Positions 18,014-27,516 are shown, numbered from the stretch's first letter. The stretch: 64,000 bases of DNA from Candidatus Pantoea formicae (GCF_011752625.1 NZ_VWXD01000003.1:62001-126000), one strand, 5' to 3'. A program made the numbers and translations. The notes: generated by a model from the letters alone, not told the origin.

Positions 18014-18843
18014 AAGAAGGCCGCCAGTAATGTGCTGAACTGTTGATCGTGCTGACGATCTTCAGCCAGCTGGCGGCAGATTTCGCCCAGCGCCTGATAC
18101 AGCCTATCGGTGGCGAGTTCGCCCTGGTTCAGTGAAGCAATCTCATCCATCTCTGCCGCCCAGCGCCAGGCTTTTGGCAACATATCAGGCGTGGCCTTCG
18201 CCATCCTTTGCAGCAGCGCCTGTTGGCTCTCCTGCATCTCTTCACGCAGCGCATCGGCCGCACCGACCCGACTGGCATTAATCAGCATCGCCGAGGTGAG
18301 TAACGTGATGCCTTTATTGATCCCGGCGTAGGCCATTTTCAACGCTGACGCGGCGCCATTTTCGGCATCCATCACCCGCACCCGCAAACCCCAATCACTC
18401 AATGTGGCTAGCTGCGCTGCATGAGGTCCCGAAAACCAGAAGCGGGGACCCTGTGGATTATGCTCACCCGGTGGCAAGCCGATAATGGCGGCATCGGCAA
18501 AGGGGGTTCCGGTGTGTTCAATAACCCGTGCAACCTGTTTTAGGGTTTCCGGGCTGATGGCATTGCAATCCACATACAGCGGTTTTTTCGGGGCGGATTG
18601 CAGCAGTGGGGCCATGTGCTGCGCCCAACTTAACGCCGATTCCGGTGGCAGAATCGACAGGATAATATCGGCCTCACAGAGCGTTTTCTCGTCGACATCC
18701 ACTATCTTCGCCGCCTGCGCGCGCTGTTGCGAGATAACCGAACGCTGACTTAAAGCCGCAATAACGCGCGCACCGTGCTGCGCGAGCACGCCCCCCACAG
18801 CCGCACCCATGGCGCCAGGGGCGGCGATAGCGATGGTTTTCAT
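17986..18843 (-). CDS. NAD(P)-binding beta-hydroxyacid dehydrogenase-like protein with DUF1932 domain
   Basis: 285 residues from the ATG at 18843 (GAAGGAGAT upstream); a longer frame to 18942 has no support. The N-terminal Rossmann domain opens with MKTIAIAAPGAMGAAVGGVL (GxMGxxxG), and the C-terminal all-helical domain (KMAYAGINKGITLLTSAML) carries the lysine usual in 6-phosphogluconate dehydrogenase-like enzymes. Substrate unknown. It is convergent with the PTS operon (28 base tail overlap), so transcripts of the two would be complementary at their ends. Confidence 0.75.
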   Translation of the reverse strand: MKTIAIAAPGAMGAAVGGVLAQHGARVIAALSQRSVISQQRAQAAKIVDVDEKTLCEADIILSILPPESALSWAQHMAPLLQSAPKKPLYVDCNAISPETLKQVARVIEHTGTPFADAAIIGLPPGEHNPQGPRFWFSGPHAAQLATLSDWGLRVRVMDAENGAASALKMAYAGINKGITLLTSAMLINASRVGAADALREEMQESQQALLQRMAKATPDMLPKAWRWAAEMDEIASLNQGELATDRLYQALGEICRQLAEDRQHDQQFSTLLAAFFQPEADKAG

Positions 18844-18928
18844 ACTGGCATCTCCTTCAATCATCAGACTGTCAGTATGGAACGCCCTGCCAATCGCGTA
18901 CTCAGGGAAGTGCAAGCAAATACAACTG

Positions 18929-19819
18929 TTAGTCAGCGGCAAAGACGCGTGTGCTCAGAAAATCGATTAACGCACGGACTTTAGGCGAGGGATGTTTACT
19001 GGCGGGCCACAGCAGATGGAACACATTGCGATGGCAGGCGTAATCACTCAAGACCTCACACAGCGTGCCCTGTGCCAGTGCCTCACGCACTGCGAAATCA
19101 GGCAGCATGGCGATACCTAAACCACGCAGGGCAAAACAGACGCGAGTCTCAATGTTGTTACACACCATGCTAACCGGCAATTCCAACTCGTGCTCATCTT
19201 CATAACCACGCAGTACCCACCGTTCAAGCTTGCCGGTGGTGTTAAAGCGGTAATGCAAACAGGCATGCTGTTGTAACGCTTCTGGAGTCTGTGGCGTACC
19301 CTGACGAGCCAGATAGTCGGGTGATGCCACGGCAATGGAGTATGCGTAGCCGAGTTTACGCGCCGACAGGCGGGAGTCGGTGGGCGGACCGCCGCGCATC
19401 ACCGCGTCATACCCCTCGGCTATCACGTCCACCAGTCGATCGCTGAAGTCGAGGTCGAGCTGAATATCAGGGTAGGTCGCCATAAAATCGCCCAAAGCCG
19501 GCAAAATCAATGAGCTAACGATGGGCAGACTCAATTTCAATCTTCCGGTAGGACGCTGCGCAGCCTGCGATAACTCGCTCTCGGCGGCTTCAATTTCGGC
19601 AAGAATACGCCTGCTGCGCTCCAGAAACAGTATGCCTTCAGCCGTTAATGTGATGCTACGTGTGCTGCGATGAAACAACCGTACCCCCAGCTTATCCTCC
19701 AGCCGGGCAATACTCTTTCCGACGGCGGAGGCAGTGATACCAAGATGTCGTCCCGCCGCAACAAAACTGCGCGTTTCCGCGACCTGCACAAACACCATAA
19801 AACCATTAAGGCTGTCCAT
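18929..19819 (-). CDS. LysR-family transcriptional regulator
   Basis: 296 residues with an N-terminal winged helix-turn-helix (MDSLNGFMVFVQVAETRSFVAAGRHLGITASAVGKSIARLED) and a periplasmic-binding-like effector domain. It is divergent from the serine hydrolase/MFS pair and sits just upstream of the DUF1932 gene in the same direction, so it may control either. Effector unknown. Confidence 0.88.
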   Translation of the reverse strand: MDSLNGFMVFVQVAETRSFVAAGRHLGITASAVGKSIARLEDKLGVRLFHRSTRSITLTAEGILFLERSRRILAEIEAAESELSQAAQRPTGRLKLSLPIVSSLILPALGDFMATYPDIQLDLDFSDRLVDVIAEGYDAVMRGGPPTDSRLSARKLGYAYSIAVASPDYLARQGTPQTPEALQQHACLHYRFNTTGKLERWVLRGYEDEHELELPVSMVCNNIETRVCFALRGLGIAMLPDFAVREALAQGTLCEVLSDYACHRNVFHLLWPASKHPSPKVRALIDFLSTRVFAAD

Positions 19820-19932
19820 AACGTCTCACTATTGCGGAAGTAAATGTCCGGTTAGTCATGAAATGTACCCCACTTTTTCCGCAATCGCGAAATGACTACC
19901 TTGAGAGAGACAATTTTTCAGGAGCGATATCA

Positions 19933-21078
19933 ATGCAGGAAATCATTCAGCGGGTGATGCAAACGGCGTTAGACGAACAGCGTTTGATGGGGATGGAAGT
20001 GATGGTAAAGCATGGGGGTGTGACGGTTTTCCATCAGGCCTTAGGTGATGCCGATCGTGAAAGCCAACGACAGATGGTAACAGGGGAGCGCTTCAGATTG
20101 GCATCGGTCAGTAAGCCGATTGTCACCACCGCAGCGATGGTGTTAGTTGCTAGCGGGAAACTCTCTTTAGATGACGATATCACGCGTTGGCTGCCCGCTT
20201 TTAAACCGCGTCAACCTGATGGCCGCTACGCCATCATCACCTTGCGTCAGTTGCTCAGTCATAGTGCTGGGCTTGGCTATCGCTTTCTTGAAGCCAATCA
20301 GGATGGACCCTATGCGCGAGCGGGTGTTTCGGATGGCATGGATGCGACCACGATTTCTCTGAAAGAAAACGTGTCGCGGATTGGCACCGTGCCTTTGCTG
20401 TTCGAGCCGGGTTCAGCATGGTGTTATTCGCTGGCCATTGATGTCGTGGGGGCAATCATTGAGCAGGTTCAGCAGCAACCGTTATCCGAGGCAGTACACG
20501 CCTTGGTGACTGGGCCGCTACAGATGACAAGTACCCATTTCTGGCTGTCGTCGGACCAACCTGTCGCCACGGCCTATGTCAGCGATCAGCCGCAACCGCA
20601 TCCATTGCGTGAAGGGGAGATCGTGGCACCCTTTGCCGAGACGGTGGGTATCCCCTACAGCCCGGCGCGCATTTACGATCCCCATGCTTATCCGTCAGGG
20701 GGAGCGGGCATGGTTGGGACAGTAGGTGATCTGATGCTGCTGTTGGAAACGCTGCGCAGTGGCGGCGGTGAACTCCTGCCAGAACGATGGGTGGCGGAGA
20801 TGGCACGCGATCAAGTGAGTTCGCATACGTTGCAGGATGCGCCAGGGGTAGGATTTGGTCTGGGCTTTTCTGTGCTGCGTGATCCTCTGCTGGCTAACTC
20901 ACCGGAGTCAGTGGGCACCTGGCGCTGGGGCGGGGCTTATGGACATGCGTGGTTTGTCGATCCGCAACAATCACTGAGTGTGGTGGCATTCACCAATACC
21001 CTATACGAAGGCATGTCCGGGCAATTTGTTAATGATCTGCGTGATGCGGTGTATCTCGGTTTACAGGAGGCGCGATGA
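19933..21078 (+). CDS. Serine hydrolase of the beta-lactamase/esterase (class C-like) family
   Basis: 381 residues from the ATG at 19933, preceded by CAGGAGCGATATCA; an in-frame upstream start at 19858 is less likely. The catalytic SxxK motif is in ASVSKPIVT near residue 62, followed by a tyrosine motif (WCYSLAID) and a C-terminal GGAYGHAWF in place of KTG. No signal peptide is evident, so it is probably a cytoplasmic esterase of the EstB type, not a resistance beta-lactamase. Its stop overlaps the MFS gene start (ATGA). Confidence 0.82.
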   Translation: MQEIIQRVMQTALDEQRLMGMEVMVKHGGVTVFHQALGDADRESQRQMVTGERFRLASVSKPIVTTAAMVLVASGKLSLDDDITRWLPAFKPRQPDGRYAIITLRQLLSHSAGLGYRFLEANQDGPYARAGVSDGMDATTISLKENVSRIGTVPLLFEPGSAWCYSLAIDVVGAIIEQVQQQPLSEAVHALVTGPLQMTSTHFWLSSDQPVATAYVSDQPQPHPLREGEIVAPFAETVGIPYSPARIYDPHAYPSGGAGMVGTVGDLMLLLETLRSGGGELLPERWVAEMARDQVSSHTLQDAPGVGFGLGFSVLRDPLLANSPESVGTWRWGGAYGHAWFVDPQQSLSVVAFTNTLYEGMSGQFVNDLRDAVYLGLQEAR

Positions 21079-22241
21079 GCTCGCGTTTACCGCTTCTTCC
21101 CTTATTGTCGCTCAGCCTGGCGGCGTTTATCACCATCGTCACTGAAGCCCTGCCTGCTGGACTGCTAGTACCGATGGGACGGGATCTACAGGTTTCGGTT
21201 TCGGCGGCAGGTCAGAGCGTGTCAGTTTATGCGCTCGGTTCTTTCCTTGCGGCAATACCGCTGATGTCGCTGTTACAGGCGATGCCGCGCCGCCGCCTGT
21301 TGCTGTGTACACTGGCAGGATTTACCCTCGCCAATGGCGCCACAGCGCTAATCGATAATTACCTCTTGATACTGCTGGCACGTGTGGTGGCCGGGATTGC
21401 TGCGGGTCTGCTGTGGGCTCTGCTGGCGGGCTACGCTGCTGCCATGGTCCCACAGCAAAAGGGCAAAGCGATTGCGATTGCCATGGCTGGCACACCGCTG
21501 GCGCTGGCGATCGGGGTTCCCTTGGGTACCTTCGTAGGTAATCTGATTGGCTGGCGCATGAGTTTTGCCGCATTGAGTGGTTTGTCATTATTACTGATGC
21601 TGCTATTGCGGCTGACTGCACCTGAGCAGCCGGGGCAATCGGCACAGCAGCGTTTACCTTTACGCCGAGTGCTCATGCTGCCAGGTGTGGGGCGTGTGTT
21701 AGTGCTGGTGCTCTGTTTCGTGCTAGCGCACAACATTCTCTACACCTATATCGTGCCCTTGTTACAGCCAGCCGGATTAGGAGCGCGTGCAGATTCTGCG
21801 TTACTCCTCTTTGGTATCAGTTCGTTGTTCAGCATATTTATCACCGGAGTGTGGGTCGATCGCCACCTGCATCTCATGATGCTGATCAGCATTGTATTAT
21901 TTATGGCATCGGTGCTGCTGCTGCAACTCTTGCCAACCCAGCCCGCCGCGATATGGCTGGCGGTGGTGATGTGGGGGCTGGCATTTGGCGGGGTGCCGAC
22001 ATTGTTTCAGACAGCGATGGTCGACCATGCTGGGAAAGCCGTTGACGTGGCGCAGTCTATGCTGGTTACCCTATGGAATCTGGCGATTGCGGGTGGTGGT
22101 ATGATCGGCGGCATGCTGTTGCAAAGCCTCGGTGTCAGCCTGTTTGCGCCAGTCTGCTTTCTCCTGCTGGCGGTGGCGTTGTGGGTGATATGGCTTGGCA
22201 GAAAGTGCGCCGGGCGGGCCAGCTTTAATCCCCAGGCGTGA
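21075..22241 (+). CDS. MFS transporter, DHA1 drug/sugar efflux type
   Basis: 388 residues with twelve hydrophobic helices. The early segments (LSLAAFITIVTEALPAGLLV and then a long GxLxxxxxR-like loop near RRRLLLCTLAG) are typical of the AraJ/YdhP group. Translationally coupled to the serine hydrolase, which suggests export of a substrate or product of that enzyme. Confidence 0.85.
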   Translation: MSSRLPLLPLLSLSLAAFITIVTEALPAGLLVPMGRDLQVSVSAAGQSVSVYALGSFLAAIPLMSLLQAMPRRRLLLCTLAGFTLANGATALIDNYLLILLARVVAGIAAGLLWALLAGYAAAMVPQQKGKAIAIAMAGTPLALAIGVPLGTFVGNLIGWRMSFAALSGLSLLLMLLLRLTAPEQPGQSAQQRLPLRRVLMLPGVGRVLVLVLCFVLAHNILYTYIVPLLQPAGLGARADSALLLFGISSLFSIFITGVWVDRHLHLMMLISIVLFMASVLLLQLLPTQPAAIWLAVVMWGLAFGGVPTLFQTAMVDHAGKAVDVAQSMLVTLWNLAIAGGGMIGGMLLQSLGVSLFAPVCFLLLAVALWVIWLGRKCAGRASFNPQA

Positions 22242-22337
22242 TAGTAACCGCATGATTTGGCAAGGCATATTGGTCAGTGTTGACCACACTTTAGCGATGT
22301 TCTTCATGTTTATTGCGCATCAACTAAGGAAACCTTT

Positions 22338-23132
22338 ATGAAAATCGATTTGAATGGCAAAACGGCATTGGTGACCGCCTCTACCGGCGGTATTGGCTTC
22401 GCGATTGCTCAAGGGCTGGCGGAGAGCGGCGCTGAGGTGGTGCTCAACGGACGCAGTGAGGCGTCGGTCAGCCGTGCGCGTGAGCAGCTAAATGCACGCG
22501 TTGTGGGTGCCAAAATTCACACTTTTATTGCCGACCTTGGCAGTGCGCAGGGAGTGGAGCAGTTGCTGAAGGGTTTGCCGCCGATCGACATTCTGGTCAA
22601 CAACGCAGGCATTTATGGACCGCAGGATTTCTACGCGACAGATGATGAGACCTGGGAGGCTTACTGGCAAACCAATGTGATGTCAGGTGTACGGCTGTCT
22701 CGCGCCTTGTTACCCGATATGGTCAAGCGCGGCTGGGGGCGAGTGGTGTTTATCTCATCAGAGTCCGCGCGCAACATCCCGGCTGATATGGTGCATTACG
22801 GCGTGACCAAGACCGCGCAGCTCTCCCTGGCGCGTGGTTTAGCAAAAGTCGCAGCAGGCAGCGGTGTGACGGTAAACAGTGTGTTGCCCGGTCCAACGAT
22901 TTCGGATGGCTTTGCCGCGATGATGGAAGATGAGGTTAAACGTACCGGAAAATCACTGGAAGTATTGGCAAAAGAGTTTGTCATGGCGCAACGTCCTAGC
23001 TCGGTCATTCAACGCGCTGCCACGGTGGAAGAGGTGGCGAATATGGTGGTTTACGTCTGTTCCAAACAGGCTTCTGCTACCTCTGGCGCTGCACTTCGCG
23101 TTGATGGCGGTGTCGTGGACGATATCGTCTAG
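22338..23132 (+). CDS. Short-chain dehydrogenase/reductase
   Basis: 264 residues, classical SDR. Cofactor loop TASTGGIGFAIA at 13-24, NNAGIYG, the catalytic Ser in FISSESA and the YGVTK pair, and the DGGVVDDIV tail. An acidic residue is not found at the end of the second strand (NGRSEAS), which favours NADP. Good AAGGAAACC ribosome site. Substrate unknown. Confidence 0.88.
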   Translation: MKIDLNGKTALVTASTGGIGFAIAQGLAESGAEVVLNGRSEASVSRAREQLNARVVGAKIHTFIADLGSAQGVEQLLKGLPPIDILVNNAGIYGPQDFYATDDETWEAYWQTNVMSGVRLSRALLPDMVKRGWGRVVFISSESARNIPADMVHYGVTKTAQLSLARGLAKVAAGSGVTVNSVLPGPTISDGFAAMMEDEVKRTGKSLEVLAKEFVMAQRPSSVIQRAATVEEVANMVVYVCSKQASATSGAALRVDGGVVDDIV

Positions 23133-23326
23133 TTTTCACTGACGCGCCACTATCCGTCGCGGCATGATTTATCGTCTATCTGTAAAGCCACGCTATCGCT
23201 AACAGATGTGCCATACATCGTGCCGCACCTTCAAGGGCTCACTTCCAGACAAAAGTTTACACAGCAATGCTTGGTGTTTCTGCTTCAACTGCATAAAATG
23301 CCCGCACTTTTCTCTGGGGCGGTGGC

Positions 23327-23677
23327 ATGACGAAATCAGCACAACGCGCAAAATGGATTCTGGCACTGCTTTGTCTGGTGCTGGCGTTTTGTCTCGCCCA
23401 GCGTAGCTTTAATCTACCTGACGCATCGCCGGTATCCTTCAGCAGTTCATCCTTCAGTGATGTTGAGAGCGTAGGTGGCGACAAAATCTGTTCTATTAGC
23501 GCCAAATCTCTGCACGCTCCCGCACCGCTACTGGATAGCGTCATGCCGTTTTTGTTGATGGTGATGGCGTTGATCACCACCTCAATGTCATGTCGAACGC
23601 TGACCGGCTTTCGTCGTGAACCTCTTTTTCCGCCCGTCCAGCGGCGGCATCTCACTTTCTGTGTCTTCCGGGAATAA
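23327..23677 (+). CDS. scsA: ScsA-like small membrane protein heading the scs operon
   Basis: 116 residues with an N-terminal hydrophobic segment (WILALLCLVLAFCLAQRSF) and a second one (MPFLLMVMALITTSMSC), so a small inner-membrane protein. Position directly before scsBCD and its size fit ScsA (suppressor of copper sensitivity A). Sequence recognition alone is weak, so the name rests mostly on context. About 48 bases separate it from scsB. Confidence 0.6.
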   Translation: MTKSAQRAKWILALLCLVLAFCLAQRSFNLPDASPVSFSSSSFSDVESVGGDKICSISAKSLHAPAPLLDSVMPFLLMVMALITTSMSCRTLTGFRREPLFPPVQRRHLTFCVFRE

Positions 23678-23725
23678 CACGGCGCGTTCCATCGCGTAAC
23701 CCTGTTATTTACTGGAGAAATCGAC

Positions 23726-25726
23726 ATGAAGATGTTTATCAGGAGCCTGATGCTCCTGCTGATGTGCTGTGCAAGTTTTGCCCAAGCTGCCGACACTGGC
23801 TGGCTGCACAATGCGCAAAATAGCCATGCTGAAGTACGCCTGCGCAGTGCCAGCCTCGGTGATGAGCAACAGTTGTTGCTGGATATCCGCCTACAGTCGG
23901 GCTGGAAAACCTACTGGCGCACACCGGGTGAAGGCGGCGTAGCACCGGAAATCCGCTGGCAAAACCCCGATGTGAAAGCCCACTGGTTCTGGCCTGCGCC
24001 AGCACGTTTTGACGTGAGCGGACTGACCACGCAAGGCTACAAGGGCGATATTACCCTGCCGATAACGTTAGATAAGTTATCGGGTGAGACGCTGGCCGGC
24101 ACGCTGACGCTGTCAACCTGTAGTGATGTCTGCATTCTGACCGACTTCCCGTTCAGTCTTGATCTCACTCAAGCGACGGGGGGCGATTTCGCTCGTGACT
24201 ACGCGCTGGCGATGGGAAAGATCCCTGCGGAGCGCGGCCTGACCGACCAACTTGACGCCAGCTTTATTAATGGCGAGCTACAGATTCGCGCGCAACGTCA
24301 GGGCGGTTGGACCCAACCCGCGCTGTTCTTTGACTATCCACAAGGCAGCATGCTGGCTGCACCACAAATCAATGTGCAGGGCGATACGCTGAGTGCACGG
24401 GTGGCGGTGACCGATGAATGGGGGGAAGCCGCACCCGACCTGCGTGGCAAAACCTTGTCGCTGGTGGTGACGGATGCGGGGATGGCACAACAAAGTTCGG
24501 TGACTATTGGGGCACAGCCCCTGGTCGCAGACAGCGGAGCGCAGACTCTGTGGTCGGTGGTATTGCTGGCCTTGTTAGGGGGATTGATCCTCAATCTGAT
24601 GCCTTGTGTACTGCCGGTGTTGGCGATAAAGCTCAGCAGTCTGGTGCAGCAACAGGGACAAACTCGCCGTCAGACCCGCCAGCAATTCCTCGCCTCCAGC
24701 GCTGGCATTCTGTTCTCGTTCCTGCTGCTGGCGGCCGTGATGACAGGCTTACGGCTGAGCGGTCAAGCGCTGGGTTGGGGCATTCAATTCCAAAGCAGTG
24801 GCTTCCTGCTGGCGATGGTGCTGGTGATGTTCCTGTTCACCGCCAGTTTGTTCGATTTGCTCCATTTCCGTTTGCCTTCTGGCCTCAACACCAAGCTGGC
24901 AACGCAAGGCGGAAACGGGTTGCTCGGGCACTTCGGGCAGGGTGCTTTTGCCACCTTGCTGGCCACGCCGTGCAGTGCTCCTTTCCTCGGTACGGCAGTG
25001 GCCTATGCACTGACCGCACCTTTGCCACAGCTATGGTTATTGTTCGCAGCGCTGGGCATTGGCATGAGTCTGCCTTGGCTTTTGGTCGCAGCGCTGCCCG
25101 GTTTGGCGCGTTGTTTGCCGCGCCCGGGGCGTTGGATGGTGCATCTGCGCACCTTGCTCGGTCTATTGATGCTGCTCGCCACGTTCTGGTTGGTCACGCT
25201 GTTAATCCCGCATTGGGGGCAAACTTTCGCGTTGGTATTGAGCGGGATTTTGCTGCTGGTGATGTGTGCGTGGCTGGTTCAGCGTCGCGCGCTGCAGCAA
25301 GCCGCTGTGGTGTTTATCAGCCTGACGCTGGTCGGCGCGGTGTTCCTGATGACGCGTATTGCGCCAGAGGAGGAGACGCTGCACTGGCAACCTCTGACCG
25401 AAGCGGCGATTAATCAAGCGCTGGAACAGGATAAACGTGTGTTTGTTGATGTCACCGCTGACTGGTGTATCACCTGCAAAGTGAACAAATCCCGCGTGTT
25501 GAACCAACCGGACGTGCGTGCTGCGCTGAAAGCCGATGATGTTGTCCTGCTGCGCGGGGACTGGACGCAACCCGATCCGGCAATCGGTGAATTCCTACGT
25601 CGACGTGACCGCGTGGCGATCCCTTTTAACCAGATTTATGGCCCGGCACTGCCGCATGGCCACATTTTGTCACCGTTGCTGAGTCGTGAAGCGGTGATTT
25701 CAACACTCTCTGAGGCCAAAAAATGA
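23726..25726 (+). CDS. scsB: Protein-disulfide reductase ScsB, DsbD-like
   Basis: 666 residues. Signal peptide (ending AQAAD), then a periplasmic DsbD-alpha-like domain with cysteines in STCSDVCILTDF, then eight membrane segments starting near residue 275 with the conserved LNLMPCVLPVLAIK and ATPCSAPFLGTA cysteines, then a C-terminal thioredoxin domain with DVTADWCITCKVN. It carries reducing power across the inner membrane to ScsC and ScsD and contributes to copper tolerance. Overlaps scsC by 4 bases. Confidence 0.93.
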   Translation: MKMFIRSLMLLLMCCASFAQAADTGWLHNAQNSHAEVRLRSASLGDEQQLLLDIRLQSGWKTYWRTPGEGGVAPEIRWQNPDVKAHWFWPAPARFDVSGLTTQGYKGDITLPITLDKLSGETLAGTLTLSTCSDVCILTDFPFSLDLTQATGGDFARDYALAMGKIPAERGLTDQLDASFINGELQIRAQRQGGWTQPALFFDYPQGSMLAAPQINVQGDTLSARVAVTDEWGEAAPDLRGKTLSLVVTDAGMAQQSSVTIGAQPLVADSGAQTLWSVVLLALLGGLILNLMPCVLPVLAIKLSSLVQQQGQTRRQTRQQFLASSAGILFSFLLLAAVMTGLRLSGQALGWGIQFQSSGFLLAMVLVMFLFTASLFDLLHFRLPSGLNTKLATQGGNGLLGHFGQGAFATLLATPCSAPFLGTAVAYALTAPLPQLWLLFAALGIGMSLPWLLVAALPGLARCLPRPGRWMVHLRTLLGLLMLLATFWLVTLLIPHWGQTFALVLSGILLLVMCAWLVQRRALQQAAVVFISLTLVGAVFLMTRIAPEEETLHWQPLTEAAINQALEQDKRVFVDVTADWCITCKVNKSRVLNQPDVRAALKADDVVLLRGDWTQPDPAIGEFLRRRDRVAIPFNQIYGPALPHGHILSPLLSREAVISTLSEAKK

Positions 25727-26448
25727 TGAAAAAATTCCTGTTACTGCCCTTGATGTTCCTGACTCTACCCGCGCTGGCCGCTGCGCCGTTTACCCCAGAA
25801 CAGGAGGCACGTATCAAAGAACTGATTCGTGAAACCTTGGTACAGAATCCGTCGATTCTGGCAGAAGCGGCTGATGCGTTCGATAAAGAAGCGTCACGCC
25901 AGCAGCAGAATGTTGTTGCGCAGGTGGTGAAGAAAAATCACGATGCCCTGTTTAACGATAAGGGTTCGCCGCGTATTGGTGCGGCAAACCCGGCGTTAAC
26001 GCTGGTTTATTTCACTGACTACAACTGTGTTTTCTGCAAAAAATTTGATGCGGATATTGAGAAGCTGCTGAAAACCTATCCCCAAGTGGCCGTTGTTTTA
26101 AAACCACTGCCTTACCGGGCCGAAACATCACTGACGTCAGCGCGGCTGGCGTTGACGGTATGGGAACAGCAACCGCAGAACTTTCTAAAATTGCATGAAC
26201 GCTTGATGGCGAAAAAGGGCAACCACGACGAGGCAAGTATTGCAGCGGCATTAGATAAAACAGGTATTAAGCTGAAGGATCCGAGTAAAGCGAGTCTCGA
26301 TACCATTAATTTAAACCTGACATTGGCACAGCAATTGGGTGTGCAGGGCACGCCTGCTACGCTGGTGGGCAATGAGTTGATCAGCGGTGCAGTGCCTTAT
26401 GAGCAGCTGGAAACGGCAGTGAAGGGCGCGTTGCAGGCGAAGCCATGA
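25723..26448 (+). CDS. scsC: Periplasmic thiol-disulfide protein ScsC, DsbA-like
   Basis: 241 residues, secreted (LTLPALAAAPFTPEQ). A charged N-terminal helical region, as in trimeric ScsC isomerases, is followed by a DsbA-like fold with the active site CVFC in FTDYNCVFCKKFD and a cis-proline region VQGTPAT. Works with ScsB as a disulfide isomerase or oxidoreductase protecting periplasmic proteins under copper stress. Starts inside the scsB stop and overlaps scsD by 4. Confidence 0.92.
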   Translation: MMKKFLLLPLMFLTLPALAAAPFTPEQEARIKELIRETLVQNPSILAEAADAFDKEASRQQQNVVAQVVKKNHDALFNDKGSPRIGAANPALTLVYFTDYNCVFCKKFDADIEKLLKTYPQVAVVLKPLPYRAETSLTSARLALTVWEQQPQNFLKLHERLMAKKGNHDEASIAAALDKTGIKLKDPSKASLDTINLNLTLAQQLGVQGTPATLVGNELISGAVPYEQLETAVKGALQAKP

Positions 26449-26951
26449 CGCGTCTGAAGCGCTGGCTGCGTGAAGCCCTGTGGCTGGTACTGATTGGCGC
26501 TGCGATCATTTGGGGCATGGATAGGTGGCGAGCACCGCAACTGCCTGCCGATTTGGCGCAGCAGCCACTAACGTCGTTACAGGGGGAGGTTAATCTCGCC
26601 TCGTTGAGTCAGGATCGTCCGGTGTTGGTGTACGTTTGGGCGACCTGGTGCGGTGTGTGTAAACTCACCACGCCCACCGTGGCCGCCATAAGCCAACAAG
26701 GCACGCAGGTGGTCAGCGTGGCACTGCGCTCCGGTGATGATCGCCGCGTCGCCACATGGTTGGAGAAAAAAGGGCTACAGGGCGTCGCGGTGAATGATGA
26801 AAACGGCGCGGTGAGTCAACGCTGGGATATCAACGTGACGCCGACATTTATCGTGCTACGGCGCGGCAAAGTGGTCAGTACCACAACCGGTTGGAGCAGC
26901 GCGTGGGGTCTGAAGCTACGACTGTGGTGGGCGGGAAAATTTAGTGGGTAA
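26445..26951 (+). CDS. scsD: Membrane-anchored thioredoxin-like protein ScsD
   Basis: 168 residues with one N-terminal membrane anchor (LVLIGAAIIWGMDRW) and a thioredoxin domain with active site WATWCGVCK and cis-proline in NVTPTFIV. Last gene of scsABCD; a REP-like pair follows. Confidence 0.92.
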   Translation: MTRLKRWLREALWLVLIGAAIIWGMDRWRAPQLPADLAQQPLTSLQGEVNLASLSQDRPVLVYVWATWCGVCKLTTPTVAAISQQGTQVVSVALRSGDDRRVATWLEKKGLQGVAVNDENGAVSQRWDINVTPTFIVLRRGKVVSTTTGWSSAWGLKLRLWWAGKFSG

Positions 26952-26968
26952 ACCGTCGTCTTAAGCCT

Positions 26969-27049
26969 GGTCGCCATCAATAGCGCCCCTACGTCGTGAG
27001 GTACCCAGCCTTTGGTGGGGATCGATGGCGTAGGGAGCGCATTGATGCG
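26969..27049. repeat. Inverted pair of GTAG-headed REP-like sequences (BIME-like)
   Basis: A minus-oriented unit (26969-26992, read on the minus strand GTAGGGGCGCTATTGATGGC followed by GACC) and a plus-oriented unit (27030-27049, GTAGGGAGCGCATTGATGCG) face each other. Related units are at 44169-44192, 44312-44335 and 49732-49754. A GTAG head followed by a short hairpin is the hallmark of REP elements moved by RAYT transposases. It lies between convergent scsD and the cupin gene. Confidence 0.75.
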
Positions 27050-27058
27050 TTTCGGGAT

Positions 27059-27388
27059 TTACCGTGCCGCCAGAAAATCTTCACGCTGCGGGGTAAAGGT
27101 ATCCAGCAGCGTACCTGCCTCCAGGCAGACACAACCGTGTACGATGTTGGGCGCTTTATAAAGCGTGTCTCCCGCACTGACTTCCTGTGTGATGCCATCG
27201 ATCGTGAAAGCAAAACGCCCTGACAAGACATAGGTTAGTTGCTCATGCGGGTGATGATGCAATGGGCCAACGGCATCTTTAGCAAAGGTCACCTCAACGG
27301 CCATCATGTGACCTCCATGGGCCATCACTCGGCGCGTTACGCCACCACCCAAGTCTTCTACTGTGGTCGCGTTTCTATAAATAAACAT
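27059..27388 (-). CDS. Cupin protein related to KdgF (unsaturated uronate linearisation)
   Basis: 109 residues, single cupin barrel. The metal-binding motif HHHPHEQLTYVLSGRF and the ending DTFTPQREDFL match KdgF, which speeds the conversion of cyclic 4,5-unsaturated uronates to their linear keto form. The opening EDLGGGVTRRVMAHGGHMM is also KdgF-like. An AGGAG ribosome site precedes the ATG. It is divergent from a DhuI-like isomerase, with CRP and KdgR-like sites between, which supports a role in pectin or glycan uronate use. Confidence 0.8.
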   Translation of the reverse strand: MFIYRNATTVEDLGGGVTRRVMAHGGHMMAVEVTFAKDAVGPLHHHPHEQLTYVLSGRFAFTIDGITQEVSAGDTLYKAPNIVHGCVCLEAGTLLDTFTPQREDFLAAR

Positions 27389-27418
27389 GGACTCTCCTGA
27401 ATCATGACATCGTTAATG

Positions 27419-27434
27419 TGTGAGCTGAATCACA
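27419..27434. promoter_or_regulatory. CRP binding site between the kdgF-like and dhuI-like genes
   Basis: TGTGAGCTGAATCACA is a perfect TGTGA-N6-TCACA palindrome, 31 bases before the cupin start and 83 before the isomerase start. Suggests cAMP-CRP activation of one or both genes. Confidence 0.8.
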
Positions 27435-27478
27435 GTGAAAAGGGTATTTGTTGGCTGCATTTTAGCGCATCTTGATTA

Positions 27479-27500
27479 AAATGAAACGGTGTTTCAATTT
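27479..27500. promoter_or_regulatory. KdgR-like operator
   Basis: AATGAAACGGTGTTTCAATT (27480-27499) fits the palindromic KdgR consensus of pectinolytic enterobacteria (AATRAAAY-N3-RTTTYATT). It lies 17 bases before the isomerase ATG and so would block its transcription until 2-keto-3-deoxygluconate is present. A nearly identical box is at 35281-35300. Confidence 0.75.
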
Positions 27501-27516
27501 AATCTGAGGATGGATC

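Noticed and set aside
24418..25413. 331-codon frame overlapping scsB in another phase
   Set aside because: Shadow of a GC-rich membrane-protein gene; scsB has all family motifs in its own frame.
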